64,000 nt of DNA from Pseudomonas anatoliensis (GCF_017976235.1 NZ_JACVHC010000009.1:1-64000); one strand, 5' to 3'. Numbered from the stretch's first letter, positions 42,835 through 51,510 are shown. Program-made: numbers and translations. Notes: generated by a model from the sequence alone, not told the origin.

Positions 42835-43628
42835 AGATTGATCTGAGCGGGAAACTGGCAATTGTCAGCGGCAGCACCGCTGGCATTGGCTTGGGCATCA
42901 GCCAGTCGCTGGCCGAATCCGGCGCCACGGTGGTGGTGATCGGCCGCGACACGGCCAAGGTCGAACAGGCGCTGGCGAGCATTCGCCAGAAAGTGCCGGG
43001 CGCACAATTGCGCGGTCTGACCGCGGATCTGGGCACGGCGCAAGGTGCAGAAAAACTCTTCGCCGCGGAACCGAAAGCCGACATTCTGGTGAACAACCTC
43101 GGCATCTTCAATGACGTCGATTTCTTCGACGCACCGGACAGCGAGTGGACGCGCTTCTATGAAGTCAATGTCATCTCCGGCGTGCGTCTGGCGCGGCATT
43201 ATGTGCCGGCGATGGTCGAACAGGGCTGGGGGCGAGTGATCTTCCTGTCTTCGGAATCCGGGGTGGCGACGCCGGCCGACATGATCAACTATGGCGTGAC
43301 CAAAAGCGCCAATCTGGCGGTGTCCCACGGCTTGGCCAAACGTCTGGCTGGCACCGGCGTGACGGTCAATGCGATCCTGCCGGGGCCAACCTTCACCGAT
43401 GGCCTGGAGGAGATGCTCAAGGATGCCGCCGCCGAGTCCGGTCGCAACCTGCGCGATGAGGCCGACGCCTTTGTGCGCAAGGCTCGTCCGACCTCGATCA
43501 TCCAGCGCGTGGCCGATGTCGAAGAGGTCGCGCATCTGGTGACGTACATCGCTTCGCCGCTGTCCTCGGCCACCACCGGCGCCGCCCTGCGGGTCGATGG
43601 TGGTGTGGTCGACAGCCTGACTATCTGA
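42831..43628 (+). CDS. Short-chain dehydrogenase/reductase
   Basis: 265 aa. Cofactor loop SGSTAGIGLGIS (about 14-25), NNLG, active-site Ser in IFLSSESG and YGVTK (Tyr-x-x-x-Lys, about 155-159). Coupled to the AKR gene by ATGA and followed by an SRPBCC gene at 22 nt. The three genes probably serve one small-molecule oxidation or detoxification route, with substrate unknown. Confidence 0.87.
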   Translation: MKIDLSGKLAIVSGSTAGIGLGISQSLAESGATVVVIGRDTAKVEQALASIRQKVPGAQLRGLTADLGTAQGAEKLFAAEPKADILVNNLGIFNDVDFFDAPDSEWTRFYEVNVISGVRLARHYVPAMVEQGWGRVIFLSSESGVATPADMINYGVTKSANLAVSHGLAKRLAGTGVTVNAILPGPTFTDGLEEMLKDAAAESGRNLRDEADAFVRKARPTSIIQRVADVEEVAHLVTYIASPLSSATTGAALRVDGGVVDSLTI

Positions 43629-43650
43629 ATTTCTGAGAGAGACGTTTTTT

Positions 43651-44061
43651 ATGGCAACTGCATCAGCAACAATCGATATTCCGGCTTCGGCCGATCAGGT
43701 CTGGCAATTGATCGGCGGCTTCAACACGCTGCCGGACTGGCTGCCGTTTATTCCAAGCAGCGAACTGAGCGATGGCGGGCGTGTGCGCAGCTTGAAAACC
43801 GCCGATGGCGCGGTGGTGGTTGAGCGTTTGGAAACGTTCAATAACGCGGCGAAGACCTACAGCTATTCGATTGAACAGGCACCGTTCCCGGCCACCGACT
43901 ATCTGGCGACCATCAAAGTGGAGGCCCAAGGGCAGGGCGCGCGAGTCACCTGGTCGGGCCGCTTCAGCGCCAAAGGCGTGAGTGATGAGGAAGTGGAGGC
44001 GCTGTTCCAGGGCATTTACCAAGGTGGCCTAGAGGCGCTGCGCGCCAACTACCCGGCCTGA
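43651..44061 (+). CDS. SRPBCC-family (polyketide cyclase/START-like) protein
   Basis: 136 aa: MATASATIDIPASADQVWQLIGGFNTLPDWLPF, an opening typical of SRPBCC/PYR1-like ligand-binding proteins, and VTWSGRFSAKGVSDEEVEALFQGIYQGGLEAL at the end. It binds hydrophobic small molecules in a deep cavity; here it is the third gene of the AKR-SDR operon. Confidence 0.82.
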   Translation: MATASATIDIPASADQVWQLIGGFNTLPDWLPFIPSSELSDGGRVRSLKTADGAVVVERLETFNNAAKTYSYSIEQAPFPATDYLATIKVEAQGQGARVTWSGRFSAKGVSDEEVEALFQGIYQGGLEALRANYPA

Positions 44062-44078
44062 TAGCCACAACATAAAAC

Positions 44079-44170
44079 CTGTGGGAGCTGGCTTGCCAGC
44101 GATGGCGGTAGACCAGTCAAATTCATACCGACTGACCCACCGCTATCGCTGGCAAGCCAGCTCCCACAGG
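44079..44170. repeat. REPIN, GTGGGAGCTGGCTTGCCAGC family
   Basis: CTGTGGGAGCTGGCTTGCCA and its inverted partner TGGCAAGCCAGCTCCCACAG, about 50 nt apart. A truncated REP (ACTGTAGGAGTGAGCCC) follows at 44210-44226. Confidence 0.85.
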
Positions 44171-44231
44171 GTTTTGTGCTGTTCGCAGAGTGTGCTGGCA
44201 ACCCAAAAAACTGTAGGAGTGAGCCCAATGA

Positions 44232-45626
44232 TCAAGTCTGTGAAATCAGACTCTGCCGACAATCCAGCACCAGTTTCGCCCCACCCACATCACTGCTGCC
44301 CACCGCCAGTTTGAAACCATGCAAGCTGACAATCGCCGCCACGATCGACAGCCCCAGCCCAAACCCGCCTTGCGGTTGCCCGGCCTCGGCGCGATAGAAA
44401 CGCTGGAACACCGCTTCACGCTCGGCCTCTGGAATGCCCGGCCCTGAGTCGTGCACTTCGATGCGCGTGTGCCCGCCATCATTCACCCCGCGCAAAATGA
44501 CCGTGCCACCGGCGGGCGTGAATTTGATCGAATTGCTCAGCAGGTTCGCCAAAGCCTCGAACAACAACGCCCGATCACCATTGAGCGCAGGCAAGGTCTC
44601 CGGCATGTTCAGCTCAAAGCGCAGTTCGCCTTCCTCGGCCAGTGGCAGATAGAACTCGTGCAATTCCTCCAGCAACGACACCGGATCAAGCTCGACAAAA
44701 CCGGAACGGCGCTGACGATCCTCCAACTCGGAAATCCGTAACAATCCACGAAACCGCGCCATCAGGGTGTCCGCCTCGGCCAACACCAGATCCAGTTGCG
44801 CCGCTTCTTGCGAGCCTTCGCCGGCCTGCTGTTGCATGCGATACAGCTGCGCGCGCAAGCGGGTCAGCGGTGTGCGCAAATCATGGGCGATGTTGTCGCA
44901 GACGCCTTTGACTTCGTTCATCAAGCGCTCGATGCGCTCAAGCATGGCGTTGACGATGGCGGCGAGCATGTCCAGTTCATCGCGGCGATTGGACAGCGGC
45001 AAACGGTGGGTCAAGTCCCCGGCCACGATGGACTGCGCACTCGCCTGAATCGCCCGGATGCGCCGCAACGGTCGCCGTCGCAGCAAATGCCAACCGGCAA
45101 TCCCCGGCAGAATCGTCAGCGACACTCCCCAGAACAACGCATGCAAAATGATCTTCGTCACCGCGAACAGCGAACCGTTATCGCGCAGCAACACCAGCCA
45201 GCGGCCGTCGCGGGTCTGGGTCGCGACGGCGTCGCAGCTGTCGCTGGGCAAGGTCGGATCATCGGAGTCGGCGCATTCGGCGAGCATGTGGATCTTGCCA
45301 TCGAGCGGCAAGCCTTCGGGGATCTGCTGCAAGGCGCCGCTGAGGTAAACGCCTTGGGCATCGAACAGGCCGTAGGCGTCGATGCCGCGAATGTCGAAGG
45401 TCATGCTGGCGGAGAGGGCGTCTTCCAGTTGCTCACCGCGAAAGTGCGAAAACAGATGCTGGCGTTGCATCAGCGAATGTTTGGCGAGGTTGTCGAGGTA
45501 GCCGGAAACCTCGTAATACATGACCCCCATGAGGATCGCGCTCCAGGCCACGAACAGCGAACTGTACAGCGCCAGCAAGCGGCTGCTGGAAGAACGCCAG
45601 CCGTCAGACGGGTTCGGCAATGACAT
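44232..45626 (-). CDS. Two-component sensor histidine kinase
   Basis: 464 aa, HPK1-type. Two membrane segments (about 15-38 and 157-180) flank a ~120-residue periplasmic sensor; HAMP follows; H-box DNIAHDLRTPLTRLR with His248; N-box NLLSNSIKFTPAGG; G boxes DSGPGIP and GGFGLGLSIV. The start overlaps the response-regulator 3' end by 23 nt. The periplasmic part holds two Cys (about 118 and 131) that may form a disulfide. The stimulus is unknown. Confidence 0.9.
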   Translation of the reverse strand: MSLPNPSDGWRSSSSRLLALYSSLFVAWSAILMGVMYYEVSGYLDNLAKHSLMQRQHLFSHFRGEQLEDALSASMTFDIRGIDAYGLFDAQGVYLSGALQQIPEGLPLDGKIHMLAECADSDDPTLPSDSCDAVATQTRDGRWLVLLRDNGSLFAVTKIILHALFWGVSLTILPGIAGWHLLRRRPLRRIRAIQASAQSIVAGDLTHRLPLSNRRDELDMLAAIVNAMLERIERLMNEVKGVCDNIAHDLRTPLTRLRAQLYRMQQQAGEGSQEAAQLDLVLAEADTLMARFRGLLRISELEDRQRRSGFVELDPVSLLEELHEFYLPLAEEGELRFELNMPETLPALNGDRALLFEALANLLSNSIKFTPAGGTVILRGVNDGGHTRIEVHDSGPGIPEAEREAVFQRFYRAEAGQPQGGFGLGLSIVAAIVSLHGFKLAVGSSDVGGAKLVLDCRQSLISQT

Positions 45627-46287
45627 AACCGGAGCCTCGTACCGTGCGGATCAGCGGGACATTGCCCGCCGCGTCGATTTTCTTGCGCAAACGGCCGATG
45701 TGCACGTCGATCAGGTTGGTCCCGGGGTCGAAATGATAGCCCCAGACCTCTTCGAAAATCATCATCCGCGAGAGGATCTGGCCGCTGTTGCGCATCAGGA
45801 ATTCCAGCAACTTGTACTCGGTCGGCAGCAGCGTCAGCACTTGCTCGGCGCGGCGTGCCTCGTGGCTGATCAGGTCCAGCTGCAGATCGGCGACCTGCAA
45901 CGTGGTGGCCTGAGTAGCGCCGCTGTTCTGCCGGCGCAGCAAGACTTCGACGCGCGCCGCCATTTCGTCGGTGGCGAACGGTTTGGTCAGGTAGTCGTCG
46001 CCACCGGCGCGCAAGCCGCGCACGCGCTCGTCGACATCGGAAAGGGCGCTGATCATCAGGATCGGCGTAGCGACGCCCATCGTGCGCAGGGTGGTGACGA
46101 TGGCCAGGCCGTCGAGCTCCGGCAACATACGATCGAGAGTGATCAAGTCGTAGTTGCCGCTCACGGCACGGTCGAGGCCCTCGCGGCCATTGTCGACCCA
46201 ATCCACATCGAGGCCGTGGCTGCTCAGTTCGGCGACAATTTCCCGGGCAGTCACGGCATCGTCTTCGATGGTCAAAATACGTGTCAT
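45604..46287 (-). CDS. OmpR-family response regulator
   Basis: 227 aa: receiver domain with EDDA (8-11), phospho-acceptor Asp52 in LITLDRMLPELDG and LTKPFA; winged-helix DNA-binding domain LTLLPTEYKLLEFLMRNSGQILSR and NLIDVHIGRLRKKID. Cognate of the downstream kinase. Divergent from a small secreted Cys-rich protein gene (165-nt gap), which is a candidate target. Confidence 0.92.
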   Translation of the reverse strand: MTRILTIEDDAVTAREIVAELSSHGLDVDWVDNGREGLDRAVSGNYDLITLDRMLPELDGLAIVTTLRTMGVATPILMISALSDVDERVRGLRAGGDDYLTKPFATDEMAARVEVLLRRQNSGATQATTLQVADLQLDLISHEARRAEQVLTLLPTEYKLLEFLMRNSGQILSRMMIFEEVWGYHFDPGTNLIDVHIGRLRKKIDAAGNVPLIRTVRGSGYVIAEPV

Positions 46288-46452
46288 AGGGCTGGCCTTG
46301 ATCGGTTCAAACGGAATGGCAGCATTTTGCCAAGAAATTTCCGTGGCGCTTTAAATTAACTTTCATGTTGTAGCTGCCATTGGGCGGGGTCGAGGATTAA
46401 TTTTCCGGAACATTGATATCATCTGGCCATAACTTCAACAGGGAGTGGTTCC

Positions 46453-46788
46453 GTGCGTATTTTCAATCGCTTTGGCTGGATGCCTGTTATCACTGTGTTG
46501 CTGGCCTTGCTCAGTGCTTCGGCAGTCGCCGCCAATACCCCGTGCTCGGGCAAGAAAGGTGGAATTGATCGCTGCGACGGCGACCTGTTTCTGTGCAACG
46601 ACGGCTCTATCAGTGGCTCGAAGAAAAGCTGTGCGGCGATGTACGGCAACCAGGGCCAGAGCCGACCGCAAACGCTGCTGCAAAGCGACGATGGATGCGC
46701 CTGTGGCACGGGTTCGTTTTGCACTGGGCCACGGGGTGGGGTGTACTGTCTTACCCCCAGTGGCAACAAGAGTTACAAGCGTAAGTGA
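46453..46788 (+). CDS. Small secreted cysteine-rich protein
   Basis: 111 aa with a GTG start (GGGAG 9 nt upstream). Signal peptide to about AVA-ANT (residue 27). The mature part has eight Cys in about 75 residues (TPCSGKKGGIDRCDGDLFLC...SCAAMYG...GCACGTGSFC...VYC), suggesting several disulfides in the periplasm or outside. Family not securely recognised (YdcA-like small proteins look similar). Divergent from the two-component operon. Confidence 0.7.
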   Translation: MRIFNRFGWMPVITVLLALLSASAVAANTPCSGKKGGIDRCDGDLFLCNDGSISGSKKSCAAMYGNQGQSRPQTLLQSDDGCACGTGSFCTGPRGGVYCLTPSGNKSYKRK

Positions 46789-46909
46789 TCGTCTTTTGGC
46801 CAATGCATAAAACCCGCCGAATTCAGCCACTTGTTGCAATTTGCAACGTCCTAAGAAGTTCAGATTTTCTAACGTGTTGAAATAGAAGGATTTATTAAAT
46901 TCGCGCATC

Positions 46910-46925
46910 TGGCACGGTCGCTGCA
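46910..46925 (+). promoter_or_regulatory. Sigma-54 (RpoN)-like promoter
   Basis: TGGCACG-GTCG-CTGCA: perfect -24 element, correct spacing, and a -12 GC with one change (CTGCA for TTGCA). Expected transcription start about 46937, giving a ~43-nt leader before the membrane-protein gene. Confidence 0.6.
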
Positions 46926-46979
46926 ATTCCTCTTCTGACGAGTTGTAACACCATTTTTCATGCCTGGAGCACTACAACA

Positions 46980-47921
46980 ATGAATAGATCCTCTGATGGG
47001 TTTTATGCTGCCTACGAAGGAGAGTCGAGCAACGTCTCAGGGGTGTCCTGGGGCGCGATCTTCGCAGGTGCCGCGGCGGCCGCTGCACTGTCGATGATTC
47101 TGGTGCTGCTGGGCTTTGGTTTGGGTTTCTCTGCCGTTTCACCGTGGGCCGGGGAGGGCGTGAGCGCCAAGGGCCTGGGTATTTCAACGATTGTCTGGCT
47201 GGCGCTGACGCAAATTATTGCTTCCGGGCTGGGTGGTTACATCGCCGGTCGCCTGCGGGTGAAGTGGGCGAACATGCACGGTGACGAAGTGTATTTCCGC
47301 GACACCGCCCATGGTTTCCTGGCGTGGTGTGTGGCGACTCTGGTCACCGCGATTCTGGTTGTTGGCTCGGTCAGCAGCGTGATCAGCGGCGGCGTGCAGG
47401 CCGGTGCCAGTGTTGCCGGTGGTGCAGCGAGCGCCATGACCCAAGCGGCCGGCACTGCTGCGGCCAATACCGATAGCAACCAGTACGGTTACTACATCGA
47501 CAACCTGTTCCGCGATGACCGTCCAGCGTCCGTCAGCGATGACGCTGCACACGGCGCAGTGGCGCGGATCTTCACCCAGAGCCTGGCCAATGGTCAGCTC
47601 AGCGCTGAAGACCGCACTTACCTCGCCCAACTGGTTGCGCAACGGACCAACCTGAGTCAGGCCGACGCCGAACGTCGTGTCGATGAAGTGTATGCCCGCA
47701 CTCAGAAAGCCATTGCCGACGCCAAGCTGAAAGCTCAGCAAGCCGCTGACACCGCTGCGAAAGTCGCTGCCATGACCTCGCTGTGGATGTTCGTCGCGCT
47801 GTTGGCCGGTGCGTTCTTCGCAAGCTTTGCAGCCATCTTCGGCGGTCGTCGTCGGGATGCGGTCGAGTACGTTGAAGTCGACACCTACACCACTACCTCC
47901 ACACTGCCTCCAGTTCGTTAA
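46980..47921 (+). CDS. Membrane protein of unknown function
   Basis: 313 aa with about four membrane segments: ~25-50, ~66-90 (TIVWLALTQIIASGLGGYIAGRL), ~112-140 and ~265-290. Between segments 3 and 4 is an Ala/Asp-rich soluble region (about 150-260) with a coiled-coil-like helix. It ends in a Thr-rich tail. It is reminiscent of PhnA/YrpX-like small-envelope proteins but not assignable to a named family. It shares a leader, sigma-54-like promoter and terminator with a 24-residue peptide gene. Confidence 0.75.
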   Translation: MNRSSDGFYAAYEGESSNVSGVSWGAIFAGAAAAAALSMILVLLGFGLGFSAVSPWAGEGVSAKGLGISTIVWLALTQIIASGLGGYIAGRLRVKWANMHGDEVYFRDTAHGFLAWCVATLVTAILVVGSVSSVISGGVQAGASVAGGAASAMTQAAGTAAANTDSNQYGYYIDNLFRDDRPASVSDDAAHGAVARIFTQSLANGQLSAEDRTYLAQLVAQRTNLSQADAERRVDEVYARTQKAIADAKLKAQQAADTAAKVAAMTSLWMFVALLAGAFFASFAAIFGGRRRDAVEYVEVDTYTTTSTLPPVR

Positions 47922-47935
47922 CAGGGAGAATCACC

Positions 47936-48010
47936 ATGCGCTCACTACTGCTGTTTTTCCTCGGTATCCCGATCCCGATCATCATCCTGATTGCGCTGTT
48001 CGTACACTGA
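47936..48010 (+). CDS. 24-residue hydrophobic peptide
   Basis: The frame encodes MRSLLLFFLGIPIPIIIL followed by IALFVH and a TGA stop: a single membrane-spanning helix. GGGAG lies 7 nt before the ATG, 14 nt after the preceding stop, and a strong terminator follows. The spacing, Shine-Dalgarno and position inside the operon support a real gene. Probably a helper of the upstream membrane protein; function unknown. Confidence 0.7.
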   Translation: MRSLLLFFLGIPIPIIILIALFVH

Positions 48011-48039
48011 CCGACTGTTCTATTGAGGCTCATGCCTCG

Positions 48040-48072
48040 GCCGCTTCTACCTTCGGGTAGAAGCGGCTTTTT
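48040..48072 (+). terminator. Rho-independent terminator
   Basis: Perfect 12-bp stem GCCGCTTCTACC-TTCG-GGTAGAAGCGGC followed by TTTTT. It closes the membrane-protein operon. Confidence 0.92.
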
Positions 48073-48089
48073 AATGCCTGCACATTGAC

Positions 48090-48178
48090 CTGTAGGAGCT
48101 GCCGAAGGCTGCGATCTTTTGACTTTGTTTTTAACAAGCAAGATCAACAGATCGCAGCCTTCGGCAGCTCCTACAGGG
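48090..48178. repeat. REPIN-type inverted repeat, TGTAGGAGCTGCCG family
   Basis: It lies between the terminator and the hcn promoter region. Confidence 0.85.
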
Positions 48179-48197
48179 GGGGTGTGCAGATTTCACT

Positions 48198-48251
48198 GGC
48201 CTGGATCAATATTTCCGTTGGCGATATCGCCTAACGTAAATGATCCAGGCC
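48198..48251. promoter_or_regulatory. Nested dyad upstream of hcnA
   Basis: An 11-bp inverted repeat, GGCCTGGATCA (48198) and TGATCCAGGCC (48241), encloses a 12-bp palindrome GGCGATATCGCC (48220-48231) almost at its centre. hcn promoters of fluorescent pseudomonads are known to need ANR; TTGGCGATATCGCC resembles only one half of an ANR box, so the binding protein is not settled. The remaining leader 48252-48358 holds ATGGAC and ACGGAG motifs. Confidence 0.5.
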
Positions 48252-48358
48252 TTTGCTGAGACATGGACTACATTGTTCTCGCGCGCATCTTGTTGCGCTG
48301 ACGGAGTACGCCGCGAGCCCGCCCGAGCCAAGAATCAAACGGGCCGCCAGGTGTAGTG

Positions 48359-48404
48359 CAGCAAGGAGCTGACACAACCTCAACCGAACCTTTTCACGGA
48401 TGAA
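48359..48404 (+). promoter_or_regulatory. RsmA/RsmE binding sites in the hcnA leader
   Basis: TTCACGGATGAA (48393-48404) is the exact hcnA Shine-Dalgarno element known to bind RsmE, and it masks the site for the ATG at 48412. A second GGA sits in a hairpin loop, CAGC-AAGGA-GCTG (48359-48371). This indicates post-transcriptional control by the Gac/Rsm cascade. Confidence 0.85.
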
Positions 48405-48411
48405 CATCGCA

Positions 48412-48726
48412 ATGCACTGCCTAGAAAGAACCTTTGATATCCAGCCCTTGGCGCAGGCGGATATGACCGTGCACATCAACGGTCTGCCGGTCACTGCCGC
48501 CATCGGTGAAACCGTCCTCAGCGTTATCCAGTCCCTCGGCGTGCGCCAGATCGCGCGCAACGACCATGATCAGATCAGCGGCGCCTACTGCGGCATGGGC
48601 GTGTGCCAGTGCTGCCTGGTGAAAATCAATGGCCGGCATAAACGCCGTGCCTGCCAGACCGTCGTGCGCGATGGCATGCAGATCGAAACCCAGGTCAACC
48701 GGATCGCCGGGCAGGAGGTCGTATGA
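48412..48726 (+). CDS. hcnA: Hydrogen cyanide synthase subunit HcnA ([2Fe-2S])
   Basis: 104 aa, the length of characterised HcnA. It opens MHCLERTFDIQPL, has ADMTVHINGLPVTAAIGETVL and a ferredoxin-like Cys cluster CGMGVCQCC (about 61-69) plus a later Cys in RRACQT. HcnABC oxidises glycine to HCN and CO2 at the membrane. Start is the ATG directed by ACGGAUG; an ATG at 48400 overlaps that element. ATGA overlap with hcnB. Confidence 0.93.
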   Translation: MHCLERTFDIQPLAQADMTVHINGLPVTAAIGETVLSVIQSLGVRQIARNDHDQISGAYCGMGVCQCCLVKINGRHKRRACQTVVRDGMQIETQVNRIAGQEVV

Positions 48727-50132
48727 GCCTGCGACCGGTGATCGTCGGCGGTGGTCCGGCGGGGATGGCGGCGGCCATCGAACTGGCGCGCCATGGCGTG
48801 CGCTGCACCTTGCTGGAAGAGGCCTCGCGCCTCGGCGGTGTGGTCTATCGCGGGCCGCTGCGTGACGGCGTGCAGCTGGATTATCTCGGACCACGTTACG
48901 CCGAAGTGCTGGGCAAACTGCACGGCGAATTCCAGGAGCATTGCGGGTTGATCGACGTGCACCTGAACCATCGTGTGGTCGGCGCCGAAGGCACTCGCGC
49001 GCTGGTGGTGTTGGACGCAGACGAGCAACTGCACGAGATCGAGTATTCACAATTGTTGTTGTCGGCCGGTTGCCACGAGCGCAGCGTGCCGTTTCCCGGC
49101 TGGACACTGCCAGGGGTGATTCTGCTCGGTGGCCTGCAACTGCAAATCAAAAGTGGCGTGGTCAAACCGCAAGGCCCGGTGATTATTGCGGGGACCGGCC
49201 CACTGCTGCCGTTGGTGGCGACGCAACTGCATGCCTCGGGCGTCAAAGTTGCCGGCGTGTATGAAGCCTGCGCGTTCGGCAAGATCGCCCGCGAAAGCCT
49301 GGCGTTGCTGAACAAGCCGCAATTGTTCCTCGATGGCTTGAGCATGCTCGCCTACCTGAAACTGCACGGCATCGCGATGAACTACGGCTGGGGCGTGGTC
49401 GAAGCCCACGGCGAAGGCGAACTGAAGAGCGTCAGTGTGGCGCCGTACTCGCAGACCTGGACGCCGGACATGTCCCGTGTCGAGCGCTTCGAGGCGCAGA
49501 CCCTGGCGGTCGGTTACGGCTTTATTCCGCGCACCCAACTCAGTCAGCAAATGGGCCTGGATCATGGCTTCAGCGATGACGGTTATCTGCGCGCCCATTC
49601 AAATGTCTGGCAGCAGAGCAACCAGCCTCACATCCATCTGGCCGGCGACATGGGCGGGATTCGCGGTGGTGAAGCGGCGATGCTGGCCGGCAAGATTGCA
49701 GCGACGTCTATCCTGCTGCAGCGCGGTGTGCTCGACGAGGATCTGGCGCTGGTTCGCCGCGACCGCTATCTGGGCAAACTCAAAGCCATCGTGCGTTTTC
49801 GCGCGGCGGTGGATCGCTACACCGAACGCGGTGTTGGCCAGACAGCATTGCCGAACGCCGACACGGTGATTTGCCGCTGCGAACACGCAACCCGCGCCGA
49901 CATCGATCTGGCGCTGGAGCAGGGCGTGCAAGACATTGCCAGCCTGAAAATGCGCACCCGCGTGAGCATGGGCGACTGTCAGGGGCGGATGTGCGTTGGC
50001 TATTGCAGCGACCGCTTGCGTCAGGCCACCGGACGCCAGGATGTCGGCTGGCTGCGCCCGCGTTTCCCGATTGATCCGATCCCTTTTTCCGCATTCCAGT
50101 CTGTCGGCACGGAGGCCGCTTCCCATGAGTAA
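48723..50132 (+). CDS. hcnB: Hydrogen cyanide synthase subunit HcnB
   Basis: 469 aa. FAD Rossmann motif VIVGGGPAGMAAAIELARHG at the N-terminus, a second nucleotide-binding motif IIAGTGPLLPLVATQL (about 154), IHLAGDMGGIRGGEAAMLAG (about 300-320), and a C-terminal BFD-like [2Fe-2S] region VICRCEHATRADI with GDCQGRMCVGYC. This is the opine-oxidase-A-like subunit of glycine oxidation to cyanide. Overlaps hcnA by 4 nt and hcnC by 8 nt. Confidence 0.93.
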   Translation: MSLRPVIVGGGPAGMAAAIELARHGVRCTLLEEASRLGGVVYRGPLRDGVQLDYLGPRYAEVLGKLHGEFQEHCGLIDVHLNHRVVGAEGTRALVVLDADEQLHEIEYSQLLLSAGCHERSVPFPGWTLPGVILLGGLQLQIKSGVVKPQGPVIIAGTGPLLPLVATQLHASGVKVAGVYEACAFGKIARESLALLNKPQLFLDGLSMLAYLKLHGIAMNYGWGVVEAHGEGELKSVSVAPYSQTWTPDMSRVERFEAQTLAVGYGFIPRTQLSQQMGLDHGFSDDGYLRAHSNVWQQSNQPHIHLAGDMGGIRGGEAAMLAGKIAATSILLQRGVLDEDLALVRRDRYLGKLKAIVRFRAAVDRYTERGVGQTALPNADTVICRCEHATRADIDLALEQGVQDIASLKMRTRVSMGDCQGRMCVGYCSDRLRQATGRQDVGWLRPRFPIDPIPFSAFQSVGTEAASHE

Positions 50133-51384
50133 GTTTTACGACGTGGTCATCGCCGGCGGCGGTGTGATCGGGGCGTCCTGCGCCTATCAATTGTCCAAAC
50201 GCAAAAACCTCAAGGTGGCCCTGATCGACGCCAAGCGTCCGGGCAACGCGACCCGCGCGTCAGCCGGTGGTTTGTGGGCTATCGGCGAGTCGGTGGGCCT
50301 TGGGTGCGGGGTGATTTTCTTCCGCATGATGTCGGCCAACCGCAAGCGCGAAACCCAGGGCGCGGCGGTAGCGGTGGACGCCAGCACGCCGCACATCCTG
50401 CCGGAGTCGTTCTTTGATTTCGCCTTGCAGTCCAACGCGCTGTACCCGGCGCTGCACCGTGAGCTGAAAGACAATCACGGCATGGATTTCAAGTTCGAAA
50501 AGACCGGGCTCAAATTCGTGATTTATGACGATGAAGACCGGCTCTATGCCGAGCACATCGTCGGTTGCATTCCGCATCTGGCCGAGCAAGTGCGCTGGCT
50601 CGATCAAGCCGCACTGCGCGAAGCCGAGCCCAGCGTCAGTCATGAAGCACGCGGGGCGCTGGAGTTTCTCTGCGACCATCAGGTCAGCCCGTTCCGCCTT
50701 GCCGATGCCTACATGGAAGGCGCGCGGCAGAATGGTGTCGATATCCTGGTCAACACCAACGTCACCGGCGTGTTGCACCACGGCACGCGGGTGACCGGCG
50801 TACAGACGGCCGAGGAGGGCGTGTTCCACTGCAAGACGCTGATCAACGCCGGCGGTGCCTGGGCGGCGGACTTGAGCGAATGGGCGACCGGCATCCGCAT
50901 TCCGGTGAACCCGGTAAAAGGGCAGATTCTGCTGACCGAGCGCATGCCGAAAATCCTCAACGGCTGCCTGACCACCAGCGACTGCTACGTGGCGCAAAAG
51001 GACAACGGCGAGATCCTCATCGGCAGCACCACCGAAGACAAAGGCTTCGACGTCACCACCACCTACCCGGAAATCGCCGGGCTGGTGCAGGGCGCGGTGC
51101 GCTGCTTGCCCGAGCTTGCGGACGTCAATCTCAAACGCACTTGGGCGGGTCTGCGCCCAGGTTCGCCGGATGAGTTGCCGATTTTGGGGCCGATGCGTGG
51201 GGTGGAGGGATATCTGAATGCGTGCGGGCACTTTCGTACCGGCATTCTGACCTCGGCCATTACCGGCGTGTTGCTGGACAAACTGGTCAACGACGAGCCA
51301 CTGCCGCTGGACATCACGCCGTTTCTGGCGGATCGGTTTGAGACAGTCGCGGTCAAGCAAACACCGGAGTTAGAGCCGGCCTAA
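50125..51384 (+). CDS. hcnC: Hydrogen cyanide synthase subunit HcnC
   Basis: 419 aa, DAO-type flavoprotein: FAD motif DVVIAGGGVIGASCAYQLSKRKNLKVALID (6-35), TRASAGGLWAIGESVG, VNPVKGQILLTER, and RTWAGLRPGSPDELPILG near the C-terminus. It is the glycine-oxidising subunit. GGAGG lies upstream of the ATG inside hcnB. It ends about 35 nt before a REPIN that faces the convergent antiporter gene. Confidence 0.93.
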   Translation: MSKFYDVVIAGGGVIGASCAYQLSKRKNLKVALIDAKRPGNATRASAGGLWAIGESVGLGCGVIFFRMMSANRKRETQGAAVAVDASTPHILPESFFDFALQSNALYPALHRELKDNHGMDFKFEKTGLKFVIYDDEDRLYAEHIVGCIPHLAEQVRWLDQAALREAEPSVSHEARGALEFLCDHQVSPFRLADAYMEGARQNGVDILVNTNVTGVLHHGTRVTGVQTAEEGVFHCKTLINAGGAWAADLSEWATGIRIPVNPVKGQILLTERMPKILNGCLTTSDCYVAQKDNGEILIGSTTEDKGFDVTTTYPEIAGLVQGAVRCLPELADVNLKRTWAGLRPGSPDELPILGPMRGVEGYLNACGHFRTGILTSAITGVLLDKLVNDEPLPLDITPFLADRFETVAVKQTPELEPA

Positions 51385-51420
51385 ACCCAACCGCAATTAC
51401 TGAAACACTGAATCACTGAA

Positions 51421-51510
51421 CCCTGTAGGAGCTGCCGAAGGCTGCGATCTTTTGATCTTGCTTTTTAAAAACAAAGTCAAAAGATCGCAGCCTTCGGCAG
51501 CTCCTACAGG
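51421..51510. repeat. REPIN-type inverted repeat, TGTAGGAGCTGCCG family
   Basis: It lies between convergent hcnC and the antiporter gene, so it may also serve as a bidirectional transcription barrier. Confidence 0.85.

Noticed and set aside
48400..48411. ATG at 48400 as the hcnA start
   Set aside because: It lies inside the ACGGATG Rsm/Shine-Dalgarno element; the ATG at 48412 gives the 104-aa length of known HcnA.
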